Assembly: GCF_954871325.1 (NCBI RefSeq)
Contig: NC_088775.1
Coordinates: 60,923,561-60,987,560, forward strand
DNA length: 64,000 nucleotides
From: Gordionus sp. m RMFG-2023
Lineage: Eukaryota; Nematomorpha; Gordioida; Chordodea; Parachordodidae
Direction of reading: 5' to 3'
In this document: positions 1 to 11,368 of the stretch, in pieces
How the letters are laid out: each line of letters begins with the position of its first letter
Numbering within the stretch: the first letter of the stretch is position 1
Program-made: the position numbers and the translations under genes
The notes under the pieces: model-generated
Databases searched by the model: none
What the model was told of the DNA's origin: nothing
Seen by the model: the letters and a program-made list of their open reading frames with translations, nothing else

Positions 1-504
1 AATATTTTAAAATAATCATTATTTTTAAATTAAAAAATGTCCTATGCCAATTTGGCCTATTTACTATATTTGCATAACTAAATAGCAGCTCATCGGGAAC
101 CGAAGAGGGCAAAATTGTATTATATTTAAAAAAAAATTAAATATTTCTTCAAGCTATCAATATCAAGAAAATCATCTTAGATAATTTAATATATCTAATT
201 CAATTTCATTATTTTTGGAAGGTATTTACTTAAAGCAAAAATAATCATTCTCAATAAAAGAAGATGAATTTTTGAGTTGTTTCCATGTATTAATATCATC
301 TTTGAGAATAACATTCTTCATCAAGTAAGAGATATTCCAAATTCTTTTGTTATCGTCACAATCAGCTCATTAATTTTAAATTAATGATTGGAAATGGTGT
401 CTAGAAATATCAAAAATATTTCCAAATCTTTTATTATGCCAAATTTCGAGGTAGACAAGAAAGTAATTCAGTCTGAGATATATTATGTATACTTTTTTTT
501 GTAA

Positions 505-860
505 CAAATAAAATTAGGACTCGGCCCTTTTCAGCCTGTTAAAATTTTTCTCACAAGATAACTGCAGGCCCGTTATTTCATGTTTGTCCGGCCCGATTAA
601 ATATTTTAATATAAATTTTACGAAAAGTCAGGCACGGGGTCCGTTAAATATTGTACGAATTTTCTGGCCATCACATTTTTAATGTCAATATCCAATCTAT
701 ATTTATTCCCAATATCCAATCTATATTTATTCCCAATATCCAATCTATATTTATTCCCAATATCAATTAAGGTAAGGCTCTTTTAAAAAAATATCGTAAA
801 ATTTTAATTACCGGGCTGGCCCATTAAAATATTACGAAATATCCGGCTCGCCTATAATTT
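505..860. repeat. Decayed GGCCCG-rich MITE-like repeat
   Basis: Several CGGCCCG, GGCCCGTT and CCGGGCTGGCCC stretches alternate with AT-rich spacers, as in the better preserved copies at 38622-38941, 57932-58274 and 60441-60795. No clear terminal repeats remain. Bases 1-500 are plain AT-rich sequence in which I see nothing. Confidence 0.4.
687..762. repeat. 24-bp tandem repeat, about three copies
   Basis: The unit AATATCCAATCTATATTTATTCCC repeats head to tail with almost no variation. It is a simple minisatellite inside the GGCCCG-rich stretch. Confidence 0.8.
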
Positions 861-1009
861 TCTATAAAATTGGAATATTTTATTTATAGATTTAATTTAG
901 TTAGGTATTTATTAAAATAAAATGAAAATAAATAAACTCTTGTTATTTAAAAGAATATTAATCAAATTCAAAATCAGATATTTGTGAGTCCTGGACCCAT
1001 ATATGTTGT

Positions 1010-1290
1010 TGCAAAGTGGGAACGTTGCAATAAAAATCGAATGTGTGAAAAGTGAGAAAATTGCAATAAAAATCGAATGTATTAAAAAGTTATGCAATTC
1101 AACTTTATTCAAAATAAATTATTTAAGAAAATTTCATATATATATAAGTTTTTCTTTTCCAATTCATATATATATATGTATGGATTTAGTTTTACAAAAT
1201 AATTTCTTTCAAAATAAATTAAACATATACTAATGTCCAATTTACATATCACAATTGAACAAAATACAATCTAAAAATATCACCTTAAAC
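1010..1290 (-). mobile_element. LTR fragment (fossil), kin of the LTR at 20537-20752
   Basis: This stretch matches 20537-20752 block by block (AAATTTCATATATATA, AATTTCTTTCAAAATAAATT, TATCACAATTGAACAAAAT), with scattered differences. It is a solo or truncated LTR of the same Gypsy family. Its left part meets a hAT end at about 1291, which appears to have inserted at CCTTAAAC. Confidence 0.6.
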
Positions 1291-1502
1291 CAGTGACGAA
1301 GCGTCAAGTTCACTACTAGGGAAGCAATCAAAAATTTTTATTATTTTATTATAGTCAAACTCAAACCATAAAAACATTAAGATTTATAAATGAGTGGTAT
1401 TCGCCTTTGTTTTTGAGTGAAATGATCAATTACTGCATTATTTAAAGTTATCGCTAGATTTTAAATTTTTTTTCAAGCGAAATCGAAGATACATTCGATA
1501 AT

Positions 1503-1926
1503 CTATTTTGGCTCATCCTGTTTCTGCAATAAGAATTGATTCTTTTTAAAGATGAAAAACTCGGTTGAAGCCAAAGTTAAGATGAATTTGCATAATTTAA
1601 AAAACTCTTTAAAATTCATCAAATTGGTGTATATTAAAAATTCAAGTATTTCATTAACATTCTTTTTCTTTTTAAATTCATCATCCCGAAACACTACTTT
1701 AAATTAGGTTTCCCTTGTGTAAGTCAAAAAATTGAGAATAAGTTTCGTTTAAATTATTTAATAAATATTTTGTGAAATTTTGATTAAATATATGGAATTT
1801 ACTAATATCTAACAATTCGACGAATTTGATATTTTTTAATGTTTCGAACCGAAAATCAATTTCATTGATTATATTATCTGTTATTTTAATTATCAAATTT
1901 TTATAAAATTCTTTTGTATTGGGCAA
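1503..1926 (-). pseudogene. ZMYM1-like hAT transposase, C-terminal fragments
   Basis: Two short - strand frames (1699-1926 and 1503-1694), rich in Asn, Phe and Lys, continue the ZMYM1-like element on the far side of the inserted hAT. They contain LNETYSQFFDLH and MNFKEFFKLCKFILTLASTE. The latter resembles the late part of hAT transposases, where F..L..L..ILLTLP.STA.CERSFS is expected; the CERSFS block itself is not visible. Assignment rests mainly on position and orientation. Confidence 0.45.
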
Positions 1927-2403
1927 TTCGGATCTATTGTTTTTTATCTAAATTGTCTTCAATATTTTCTTTTACATTTAAATTTCTCCAAAACACCTCA
2001 AAGTTTTCTATGTTTGATTTAACTGAATTCTGAAATCGTTAATACTTTTAAGGCAATAAGATATATCGTTAATTTTAGTTTGAAGTATATCTAGACCTGT
2101 GCGCCGCCGGCTCACGTCTGCGCCGCCGGCAATTTTATTCACGCCGGAACAGTCGCCGATTGAGATCAGCGGCGTGAGCCGGCTAGCCGCCGATTTTTCT
2201 TATGGCGGCGGCGCGGCGTGTATAATATTTAGAATGTTGTTTAATTATATTTATATATTAAATTATTATTATTTAAATTTGAATATTAACATTAATATAA
2301 TAAAACATGAATTGTATTCTATTGCTTTATATAATAGAATAGTGTATATCATTTACATTCATTCATACACCATATTCATTTCGGCTATATTAATTATTTT
2401 TAT

Positions 2404-5230
2404 GGATTTGCGCGTTTTAAACCACCCTATATACAATTATGAAATAACAACTCTCTCTACTAATCAAAAATCAAGTTATGTGTGGAAGTACTTTGGAAAT
2501 CTTATTTTGAAGAATGAGAATAAGAAAAGCACGATAATGCCTGATTATATTTATTGTGAACCTTGTTTAAAATTGGGGAAAAAAGATGATTAAGATTCGG
2601 ATAAAAATATTCCATTTTCACAGTAATTTATTTTAATTTTAGACTTATATTTATATATAATTTATATTTTAGTTATATGATATCAAATGTTATAGCAAAA
2701 ATATAAGTACTTGTAACCTTTCTCGTCACTTAATTAATGTGCATAAAATATCAGAAAAAACTAATAAGAATAAATCCATTCAAACTCTAAAAATGTTTCT
2801 AAAGCCAACGCCAACATGTAGCAAGAATATAAAAGATAAAAAATGGCTCTTAGGTTAGTACTAATGTTTATTAATATTCATTTTAAATTTTTAACTGGTT
2901 TGTTAAATTAATTTTATTAAGCTCTATATGTTCAAAACAACTATATTTTTTAGTATGTTTTGTCAGCTCTTATTTTAAGAACTTTTTAATGTACAAACTT
3001 AATATATAATTTATTAAAATAATTATGTAAAACTTTAAAACAACTAAATTTTTAGTTTGTTTATTGTCAGCTCTATTTTGAGATCTTTTTAATGTATAAA
3101 CTTAATATATAATTTATTAAAATAATTATGTAAAACTTTAAAACAACTAAATTTTTAGTTTGTTTATTGTCAGCTCTATTTTGAGATCCTTTTAATGCAT
3201 AATTTAAATTTATTAAAATAATTATGTAAAACTTTAAAACAACTAAATTTTTAGTTTGTTTATTGTCAGCTCTACTTTGAGATCCTTTTAATGTATAAAC
3301 TTAATATATAATTTAAATTTATTAAAATAATTATGTAAAACTTTAAAACAACTAAATTTTTAGTTTGTTTATTGTCAGCTCTATTTTGAGAACTTTTTAA
3401 TGTACAAATATATAATTTATTAAAATAATTATGTAAAACTTTAAAACAACTAAATTTTTAGTTTGTTTATTGTCATCTCTATTTTGAGATCCAATGCATA
3501 AACTTATGTATAATAAAACTTTAAAACAACTAAATTTTTAGTTTGTTTATTGTCAGCTCTATTTTGAGATCTTTTTAATGTATAAAGTTAATATATAATT
3601 TATTAAAATAATTATGTAAAACTTTAAACTAAATCAAATTTTTTATTTGTTTCTCTTTTTTAAATATCTTTTTTCTAATAGGGCGAAATTATGTCTTGAT
3701 GTGCTGCTTAGATTTATTGCCATTTGATTCTATAAGCAATAATGGGATGACAGATTTTCTAAAGGTTTAAAATTTAAATAAAATGATTATTAAAAAATAA
3801 ATTGCCTAAAAAATAGAAATTTAAGATAATTGATTCCTCATAGAATTGCCTAATAGGTCAACTATTAGTCGGGGAGCACTTGATGTTTATTGTTCTATAA
3901 AGGCACATGTTTTAGACCTGATTGATGCTGGTCCAAAATTCTGTTCCATTACTTTTGATTTATGGACCGATCATTTCAAGCGGCTAATTATATTTCATTT
4001 AGATGAAAATTTTGATTTAAAATATTTTACCCTGGCAACCCGAAATGTGACTCAAAAGCATACTGGGGAAACCATATTATCGGAGATTGATGGTATCGAA
4101 GAGGAGTTTCATTTAAAAGCCAAAATAATACAAATGGTAACTGATGCAGGGGCAAATTTCAAAAGAAGCGTCAGATTGGGGGATCTTAGGCCACGGACTA
4201 CATAATTTGGTTACAGTTGATGGCATAAAAAAAGTTGCCAGAATTGATAATCTCCTTAAAAAAATTAGAGAAATTATTTCAGCCCTCAGATATCGAGTAG
4301 CTGATTTGGAATGTGAAATTGAAGATGAGCATCGTAAATGTCTCCAGTCAATTTATGAGACAGGTCATATCTCGGATATTGATGATTCTGATCCATACCT
4401 TGATGACCATTTTGATAAGGAAGCGGATAATAAAAATGTCATTACACCAACCAATCTATATAATACAAAAACGTTAAAATTAAATTGCCCTACCCGCTGG
4501 CACAGCATATTAATTATGCTATAGTTCGTAGCGTGAACAAAAATCCTATTAATAATGTTTTGAATAAAATAGGAAAAAAATGTTTAAAACTTTTTAATAA
4601 TGAATGGGATATGATTGACGAGCTTTATGCCGTATTAATTCCATTCCGAAAGTCGGTGGAATTTCTTTCCTCCCAAAAGGGATCGACTATAAATCTAGGG
4701 TTATTATTTCGCAGTGAAATAGAAACCCACATACGGATCAATATATCTGATTCCTCAGATATTATTTGTTTAAAAGAAAATGCTTGACCATAGGTTTCCC
4801 ATTACTGAACTTCAAGTTATTTTATATTTTTATTAATAAAATTATATTTTGAACATTAGATATTAGCGACTCTCCTTGATCCCAGATTTCAAAATCTGAA
4901 AATTGTGTCAGAATATTTAAATTCAAATTCTACTACATCATTGCAATTTTTAACAAGACTTAAAACTTTTAGAAAATGATAAAAATTCACAAAGTGAAAT
5001 CCAAGTTGAAGATAATGGGGAGACTTCCAGTTCTTATATCGCCAAAATAGCTCGTAAACATTACATTCCAGGCAGTGATTTTAACAATATAAGTAATTTA
5101 GAACAAGAATGTCATATTTTGCTAAGCCAAAATAATATCCCAGAAGAGGATGCATTAACCTTTTGGAAGAAAAAGCAACTGGAACTTCCTAGGCTTGCTA
5201 ATTTAGCTAGGAAGGTTCTTTGTATATATT
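2404..5230 (+). pseudogene. hAT transposase with BED zinc finger (copy A)
   Basis: A BED finger is split by an intron: SYVWKYFGNL and YCEPCLKLGKKDD (2476-2590), then TCNLSRHLINVHK (about 2710-2750), supplying the C-x2-C and H-x4-H ligands. Further exons give LLPFDSISNNGMTDFLK (3705-3765) and, from 3846, STISRGALDVYCSIKAHV. Then come the RNase H-fold start ITFDLWTDH, ATRNVTQKHTGE, MVTDAGANFKR, the GHGLHNLV segment and CPTRWHS. An 18-nt loss near 4184 relative to copy B shifts the frame, and the hAT dimerisation end is missing, so it is inactive. Confidence 0.8.
2940..3640 (+). repeat. Minisatellite of roughly 100-120 bp inside hAT copy A
   Basis: Six to seven tandem copies of a unit containing AACAACTAAATTTTTAGTTT, TTATTGTCAGCTCTATTTTG and AAAATAATTATGTAAAACTT. 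It lies in the transposase intron between the BED exons and the core exons. Individual units differ by short deletions. The inverted sister element has only about three units (8300-8640). Confidence 0.85.
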
Positions 5231-5572
5231 TTGTTTGCATTCCAAATATATATTTGTTATAATAAAAATCAATAGAATATTACTAATATGTGTTGTTTAT
5301 GTGACTCTGATCTGAGTGAAAATGCAATTCCTTATTCTATTTCTGAGAATGAGAAAATACATGAATTTAAATTGAGACAGGAAATAATTTAAGAAATAAA
5401 CTATGTTAACAATGTGTTAGAAAAGAGCACCAAATTATAAAAAAATGTAATACATTGATTTATAAATTAAATTTATTCGGCGGCGAAATCGGCGCGCCGC
5501 CGAACGCCGATAAAAAATTTTAAAAAACCGACGCCGTCAATTGAGACATCGGCGCACAGGTCTAAGTATATC

Positions 5573-6132
5573 AAATAATAAATCAGATTCTGGAAAAATT
5601 TCTTGAAAAAAATCTAATAAAATTAGAAAATTTGCATCATTTAATATATTTAAATAGCCACAAGATGTTATTAAAACATCATTATCCCAAACAATATCAG
5701 ATTCTCCATCAATCATACTTTCAAAAAAAATGACTAGATCCTTTAAATAATTGAAAACTGTTTGAACCAGCAGACCATTTTGTATTCCCATCTCGCTGGG
5801 GCTACTTGTGGTAATCTTTTTTTGACATATTTATCAAATTCCGCTGTTCGTTTAGATGATGTATTAAAAAAACTGGCTAAACCAGATAAAGTTGCAAAAA
5901 AAACCTTACATTCTTTAATTTTGCTGCAAGATTTTGATAATATAAGATTTCACTTATGGGCAAATCAATGAATATTAAGTGCTGAAGGATTGACGTCTCT
6001 CGCTTGTAGTTCATGTGAATCGTCTGACAAAACAGCTGTGCCTTCGTAACTTTGACCTATTAATTTTTTCATATCATTCAAGAATTTAATGACAAATTTT
6101 GATAAAGAATTAGCATCTCGATGCATAGTAAC
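5573..6132 (-). pseudogene. ZMYM1-like hAT transposase, catalytic-core fragment
   Basis: Translated on the - strand, the piece starting near 6080 reads LIGQSYEGTAVLSDDSHELQ followed by ARDVNPSALNIH. This resembles ZMYM1-type transposases (GQCYDGASNMSGKYSGLQAR, NPKALFVHCYAH). The piece ending near 5573 reads FLILLDFFQEIFPESDLLFD, resembling the downstream helical region of the same proteins. The fragments are in different frames, so it is a pseudogene. Confidence 0.6.
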
Positions 6133-6619
6133 TAGACCTGTGCGCCGATGTCTCAATTGAAGGCAGCTGTTTTTTTTAAATTTTTTATCGGCGTTCGGCA
6201 GCGCGCCGATTTCGCCGCTGCCTACTAAATTGTCGGCAGCGGCGGCGCGATATTTATTAAAAAAAATTTTTTAAATAAATTTAATTTATAAATCAATGTA
6301 TTACATTTTTTTATAATTTGGCGCTCTTTTCTAACACATTGTTAACATAGTTTATTTCTTAAATTATTTCCTGTCTCACTTCAATTTAAATTCATGTATT
6401 TTCTCATTCTCAGATATAGACTAAGGAATTGCATTTTCATTCAGATCAGAGTCACATAAACAACACATATTAGTAATATTCTATTGATTTTTATTATAAC
6501 AAATATATATTTGGAATGCAAACAAAATATTAAGTAAGAAATATAATAAATCAGAATTCAGATTTAGCTAAATTATAATTATCATGAATAAATAGAATTT
6601 TATCAAGATTGGTGGGACA

Positions 6620-8110
6620 TTAAGAAGTCCTTTTTGCATTGAGTATTAATCCAGCAATGGAAAAAATTATTTCGCTGGGTGTACTGGTTGCAGGTATACA
6701 AAGAACCTTCCTAGCTGAATTAGCAAGCCTAGGAAGTTCCAGTTGCTTTTTCTTCCAAAAGTTTAATGCATCCTCTTCTGGGATATTATTTTGGCTTAGC
6801 AAAATATGGCATTCTTGTTCTAAATTACTTATATTGTTATAATCACTGCCTGGAATGTAATGTTTACGAGCTATTTTGGCGATATAAGAACTGGAAGTCT
6901 CCCCATTATCTTCAACTTGGATTTCACTTTGTGCATTTTTATCATTTTCTAAAAGTTTTAAATGTCTTGTTAAAAATTGCAATGATGTAGTAGAATTTGA
7001 ATTTAAATATTCTGACACAATTTTCAGATTTTGAAATCTGGGATCAAGGAGAGTCGCTAATATCTAATGTTCAAAATATAATTTTATTAATAAAAATATA
7101 AAATAACTTGAAGTTCAATAATGGGAAACCTATGGTCAAGCTTTTTTTGCATATTTTCTTTTAAACAAATAATATCTGAGGAATCAGATATATTGATCTG
7201 TATGTGGGTTTCTATTTCACTGCGAAATAATAACCCTAGATTTATAGTCGATCCCTTTTGGGAGGAAAGAAATTCCACCGACTCTCGTAATGGAATTAAT
7301 ACGGCATAAAGCTCGTCAATCATATCCCATTCATTATTAAAAAGTTTTAAACATTTTTTTCCTATTTTATTCAAAACATTATTAATAGGATTTTTGTTCA
7401 CGCTACGAACACTTTATAACATAATTAATATGCTGTGCCAGCGGGTAGGGCAATTTAATTTTAACGTTTTTGTATTATATAGATTGGTTGGTGTAATGAC
7501 ATTTTTATTATCCGCTTCCTTATCAAAATGGTCATCAAGGTATGGATCAGAATCATCAATATCCAAGATATGACCTGTCTCATAAATTGACTGGAGACAT
7601 TTACGATGCTCATCTTCAATTTCACATTCCAAATCAGCTACTCGATATCTGAGAGCTGAAATAATTTCTTTAATTTTTTTAAGGAGATTATCAATTCTGG
7701 CAACTTTTTTTATGCCATCAACTGTAACCAAATTATGTAGTCCATGGCCTAAGCATAAATGATGCTCATAATCCCCCAATCTGACGTTTCTTTTGAAATT
7801 TGCCCCTGCATCAGTTACCATTTGTATTATTTTGGCTTTTAAATGAAACTCCTCTTCGATACCATCAATCTACGATAATATGGTTTCCCCAGTATGCTTT
7901 TGAGTCACATTTCGGGTTGCCAGAATATTTTAAATCAAAATTCTCATCTAAATGATGAAGACTAAATGTAATATATTTTCGCGGTCCATAAATCAAAAGT
8001 AATGGAACAGAATTTTGGACCAGCATCAATCAGGTTTAAAACATGTTCCTTTATAGAACAATAAACATCATCAAGTGCTCCCCGACTAATAGATGTCCTA
8101 TTAGGCAATT
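6620..8110 (-). pseudogene. hAT transposase (copy B) with dimerisation domain
   Basis: The - strand segment 7414-7821 reads MVTDAGANFKRNVRLGDYEH, then HLCLGHGLHNLVTVDGIKKV, and ends CPTRWHS. Segment 7087-7401 continues NNVLNKIGKKCLKLFNNEWD. Segment 6620-7018 ends PATSTPSEIIFSIAGLILNAKR. That is the hATC dimerisation signature, though with Glu where Ser-Glu-Arg is usual. Frames are split and the N-terminal exon is truncated. It should be non-functional. Confidence 0.75.
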
Positions 8111-8299
8111 CTGATGAGGAATCATTTATCTTAAATTTCTATTTTTTAGGCAATTTATTTTTTAATAATCATTTTATTTAAATTTTAAACCTTAGAAAAT
8201 CTGTCATCCCATTATTGCTTATAGAATCAAATGGCAATAAATCTAAGCAGCACATCAAAACATAATTTCGCCCTATTAGAAAAAAGATATTTAAAAAAG

Positions 8300-8640
8300 A
8301 GAAACAAATAAAAAATTTGATTTAGTTGTTTTAAAGTTTTACATAATTATTTTAATAAATTATATATTAACTTTATACATTAAAAAGATCTCAAAATAGA
8401 GCTGGCAATAAACAAACTAAAAATTTAGTTGTTTTAAAGTTTTACATAATTATTTTATTAATTTAAATTATACATAAGTTTATGCATTGGATCTCAAAAT
8501 AGAGCTGACAATAAACAAACTAAAAATTTAGTTGTTTTAAAGTTTTACATAATTATTTTAATAAATTATATATTAAGTTTGTACATTAAAATGTTCTCAA
8601 AATAAGAGCTGACAAAACAAACTAAAAAATTTAGTTGTTT
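8300..8640 (-). repeat. Minisatellite in hAT copy B, about three units
   Basis: Reverse complement of the 2940-3640 repeat, with the same core AAACTAAAAATTTAGTTGTT and AAGTTTTACATAATTATTTT but only about three units. It shows contraction or expansion since the two copies separated. Confidence 0.8.
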
Positions 8641-9068
8641 TGAACAAATAGAGCTTAATAAAATTAATTTAACAAACCAGTTAAAAATTTAAAATGAATA
8701 TTAATAAACATTAATACTAACTTAAGAGCCATTTTTTATCTTTTATATTCTTGCTACATGTTGGCTTTGGCTTTAGAAACAGTTTTAGAGTTTGAATGGA
8801 TTTATTATTATTAGTTTTTTCTGATATTTTATGCACATTAATTAAGTGACGAGAAAGGTTACTCGTACTTATATTTTTGCTATATCATTTGATATCATAA
8901 CTAAAATAAAAATTATATATAAATATAAGTCTAAAATAAAATACTGTGAAAATGAATTATGTTTATTCGAATCTTCCTCATCTTTTTTTGCCAGGTTTGG
9001 GGTTAAATTTTTGATAGATGAAACTTCGCTATTTAAAATTTATTTGGTTGATTCTTTTTATACATTCC

Positions 9069-9262
9069 CTCTATACAAACTTAATATGATTCCTTCTATA
9101 CAAACTTAATATGATTCCTTCTATATAAACTTAATATGATTCCTTCTATACAAACTTAATATGATTCCTTCTATACAAACTTAATATGATTCCTTCTATA
9201 CAAACTTAATATGATTCCTTCTATATAAACTTAATATGATTCCTTCTATACAAAATTAATAT
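9069..9262. repeat. 25-bp satellite, nearly eight copies
   Basis: The unit CTATACAAACTTAATATGATTCCTT (given in two parts: CTATACAAACTTAATATG and ATTCCTT) repeats head to tail with one or two substitutions per array. It lies just outside the truncated end of hAT copy B. Confidence 0.9.
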
Positions 9263-9740
9263 GAATAATTTTTTATAAAATTTGTATAAAGAATTTAATT
9301 TTTTTTAGTGATAACACTATAATTAAAGGAAGATTCCAAAAATAAATAAAATTTAAGCATAACAATCGAAATAATTTATTCATTAAATTGAAATATACTA
9401 TTAAAATTTATACAATCATTAATAAAATGAATAAAAACATCAAAACGATTTAATACTCTACAATCATTAATAAAATGAATAAAAACATCAAAACGATTTA
9501 ATAATCTATATTTTCGAAAATATCTATAAAAAAATTATTTTAAAATATCTTAAATAAAAAAAGATATATTAATTTAAAAATATCTTAAATAAAAAATTAA
9601 CCAATAAGAAACTGAACCAATCATAAAAAAATAACATAAAAACAATAGTTTTCATAAAAAAATTACATAAAAAAAATCGCATAAAAAAATAACAAAAAAT
9701 AACAAAAATAATTGCCCCTGAAAAGGTACCCTAACCGATT
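9263..9740. other. AT-rich spacer with a dispersed repeat
   Basis: No gene. Bases 9365-9500 (ATTCATTAAATTGAAATAT and TTAATAAAATGAATAAAAAC, the latter twice) resemble 18362-18420, so a dispersed repeat is present. The rest is poly-A-rich low complexity. Confidence 0.5.
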
Positions 9741-10030
9741 TTTCTTTCTTTCTTACTTTCCTAAAATTTTTAAAAAATATTCACAAAAACAACAAAAAAA
9801 AATTGAAAAAACGAAAAAAAACAACTTTTTTTTAAATCTAGCTATTTTTTTTATATAATAAAAATAAACTTAAACTCTATTTTAATTTTTCTTTCTTTCT
9901 TATTACTTTCCTAAAATTTTTGAAAAAAAATATTCACAAAAACAACAAAAAAAAATTGAAAAAACGAAAAAAAAACAACTTTTTTTTAAATCTAGCTATT
10001 TTTTTTATATAATAAAAATAAACTTAAACT
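9741..10030. repeat. Direct duplication of about 150 bp
   Basis: Two head-to-tail copies of a block starting TTTCTTTCTTTCTTACTTTC and ending CTAGCTATTTTTTTTATATA. The second copy is also the outer part of the left palindrome arm; a shortened version closes the right arm. Confidence 0.8.
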
Positions 10031-11328
10031 TTATTCATTTTTCCCTTTAATCCCCTTTTATCTTTAATAATTTATTTTATCATATAAATGGAATTTCATC
10101 AAAACTCATTTTTTTAAAAAAAAATCCCCGAGCACAGATTCGTGGTTCAGACCCATATATTTTAAGTAATTTCTTATTGAACTTATTATAGATATAAATA
10201 TATGGTTATTAGTTATCAATCGATAATTAAGACATATTGAATAGGCAACAAGCCAAGCGATACCTCTCGATGGAGAAGCTATTATTAAGGGGAGGGGGGT
10301 CAGGACTAATTTTATGTATCAAATACGCCTAATTCTACTTTAATATGGTGTATAAATATATATTTATTTATTAAAAATTTTTTTAATTTAATCTTAATTT
10401 TCTTTCTCCTGTTTTTATAAGTCAAACCCTTATTCGAAATATATATTTTTCTATTAAATTTGTTTTTATTTCTAAAATAAAATAATATACTTTTTTGTCA
10501 ATTTTTGCCGTCTACTTTTTATTTTCTTTATTTGTTATATAATAAACTAATTAATATAAATTTTCAAAAAGGATAAAAATCATAAATATTTTCGCATGAA
10601 TATATATTTTAAAAAAATCGGAATTAAAAAATAAATTATTTATTACAAAAATTATTTAATGATACATGACATTTAGTTGAACATTTAAGATTGTTCTTGT
10701 AACATTCGCATCTTTTGTTCATGCAACCCATTTTGCAATTACATAACGACGTTTTCTCATGGTTTGTAACACTCCGGGAGGCTCCTAAATATTGTTAGCA
10801 GTTTAAATAAATAATTAATATATTTTATATAGATGAATTAATTTGAGGAGTATGTTACTATAATAAAAAAGCTTAAATTACCTATGATTAATATATCTTT
10901 GTCGGGAACTTCAAAATCATTTAATTTTATCGTTTTATACAGACTAGAGGCAATAAACGGTGTTGAAATTCTTCCAGCACACGTACCTACTCATATTTTA
11001 TTTTTTTCAATTTTTAATATTTTCCCTACTAAATTTTTAGGACAGATATTAGTTCTATCTGTCCTATGGATAGGTAATAATACGTGATCACCTAAGATTA
11101 GGTTATTTTCTCCTATTATTTGAGAGTAAATTATGTTTTGACGCCCTCGATCATTTAAATATAAAATAAAAGAAGGGGCCCTTTTTAAAATATTAGAAAT
11201 ATTATTCCCAATATTATTGGTAGCACAACTATTTTTCCATATAATTTTGTCGCCAACATTTTTTGAATAAGGACTACTAGTAATATTATGGACAATTTGA
11301 AAACACGAATCTCTGTTTGAAACCTTTG
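9879..11328 (-). repeat. Left arm of a 2.86-kb palindrome
   Basis: Reverse complement of 11357-12738 with few differences by eye. For instance GAAGCTATTATTAAGGGGAG near 10273 faces CTCCCCTTAATAATAGCTTC near 12379. The two arms meet around a 28-bp spacer (11329-11356). The right arm lacks about 60 bp near its outer end. Confidence 0.9.
10636..10761 (-). CDS. Cys-rich integrase C-terminal exon, left arm
   Basis: Reads CNCKMGCMNKRCECYKNN, then LKCSTKCH and a tail ending FCNK with a stop. The pattern CxCxxxCxxxxCxCxxxxxxCxxxCH is the Cys-rich C terminus of KRBA2/GIN-type integrases (CNCKTKC..KKCKC....LCNSKCHNS..C.NK). It follows the 10991-11368 fragment after a non-coding gap that may be an intron. 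Identified by motif only; mobility is presumed lost. Confidence 0.6.
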   Translation of the reverse strand, partial: HEKTSLCNCKMGCMNKRCECYKNNLKCSTKCHVSLNNFCNK

Positions 11329-11368
11329 CTATTTTAGTAGCAATGTATTCAGCGTTCAAAGGTTTCAA
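10991..11368 (-). CDS. GIN/KRBA2-type integrase fragment, left arm
   Basis: 126 codons reading outward from the palindrome centre. The segment LILGDHVLLPIHRTDRTNIC followed by PKNLVGKILKI resembles the post-core region of KRBA2-like and GIN/Ginger integrases (GD.V..PVP..DRG..D..N..GVV). The catalytic core is absent, so this is the tail of a transposon integrase and not an active enzyme. The start codon is in the spacer and is probably not a real start. The same frame on the right arm is interrupted near 11688. Confidence 0.55.
   Translation of the reverse strand: MKPLNAEYIATKIAKVSNRDSCFQIVHNITSSPYSKNVGDKIIWKNSCATNNIGNNISNILKRAPSFILYLNDRGRQNIIYSQIIGENNLILGDHVLLPIHRTDRTNICPKNLVGKILKIEKNKI

Larger units (their letters stand above)
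2092..5564 (+). mobile_element. BED-finger hAT transposon, copy A, 8-bp TSD
   Basis: 3473 bp bounded by TAGACCTGTGCGCCG and its reverse complement CGGCGCACAGGTCTA, flanked on both sides by the perfect 8-bp duplication AGTATATC (2084-2091 and 5565-5572), as hAT elements make. Both ends carry dense CGCCG/CGGCG subterminal repeats (2099-2220, 5475-5560), startling in this AT-rich sequence. It carries a spliced transposase with a BED finger. Compared with copy B it lacks about 170 bp covering the transposase C terminus near 5225. It inserted into the older ZMYM1-like hAT. Confidence 0.85.
1291..6132 (-). mobile_element. Decayed ZMYM1-like hAT DNA transposon
   Basis: An old hAT element on the - strand. 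A candidate outer end CAGTGACGAAGCGTCAAG lies at 1291. Transposase fragments lie at 5573-6132 and 1503-2083 and are separated by a younger hAT insertion (2092-5564). Its start side is cut off at 6133 by the second copy of that same younger family. It is non-functional. The other terminus was not found; the sequence at 8998-9060, on the far side of the second insertion, may belong to it. Confidence 0.6.
6133..8997 (-). mobile_element. BED-finger hAT transposon, copy B, truncated
   Basis: Reverse-complement sister of 2092-5564. Its 3' end, TAGACCTGTGCGCCG at 6133, is followed by the same CGGCGC-rich subterminal block. Similarity continues to about 8997 (BED second half, intron, minisatellite), then stops without the GC-rich 5' terminus. 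The bases before 6133 (ATAGTAAC) differ from copy A's duplication, so the two are separate insertions. This copy retains the C-terminal transposase segment that copy A has lost. Confidence 0.8.

Noticed and set aside
2099-2593. 164-codon + strand ORF as a novel gene
   Set aside because: Its start is the GC-rich hAT terminus; only the last 40 codons are real (first half of a BED finger in the transposase).
9069-9262. Regular 25-bp repeats as a CRISPR array
   Set aside because: The units are contiguous with no spacers, and the genome is clearly eukaryotic.
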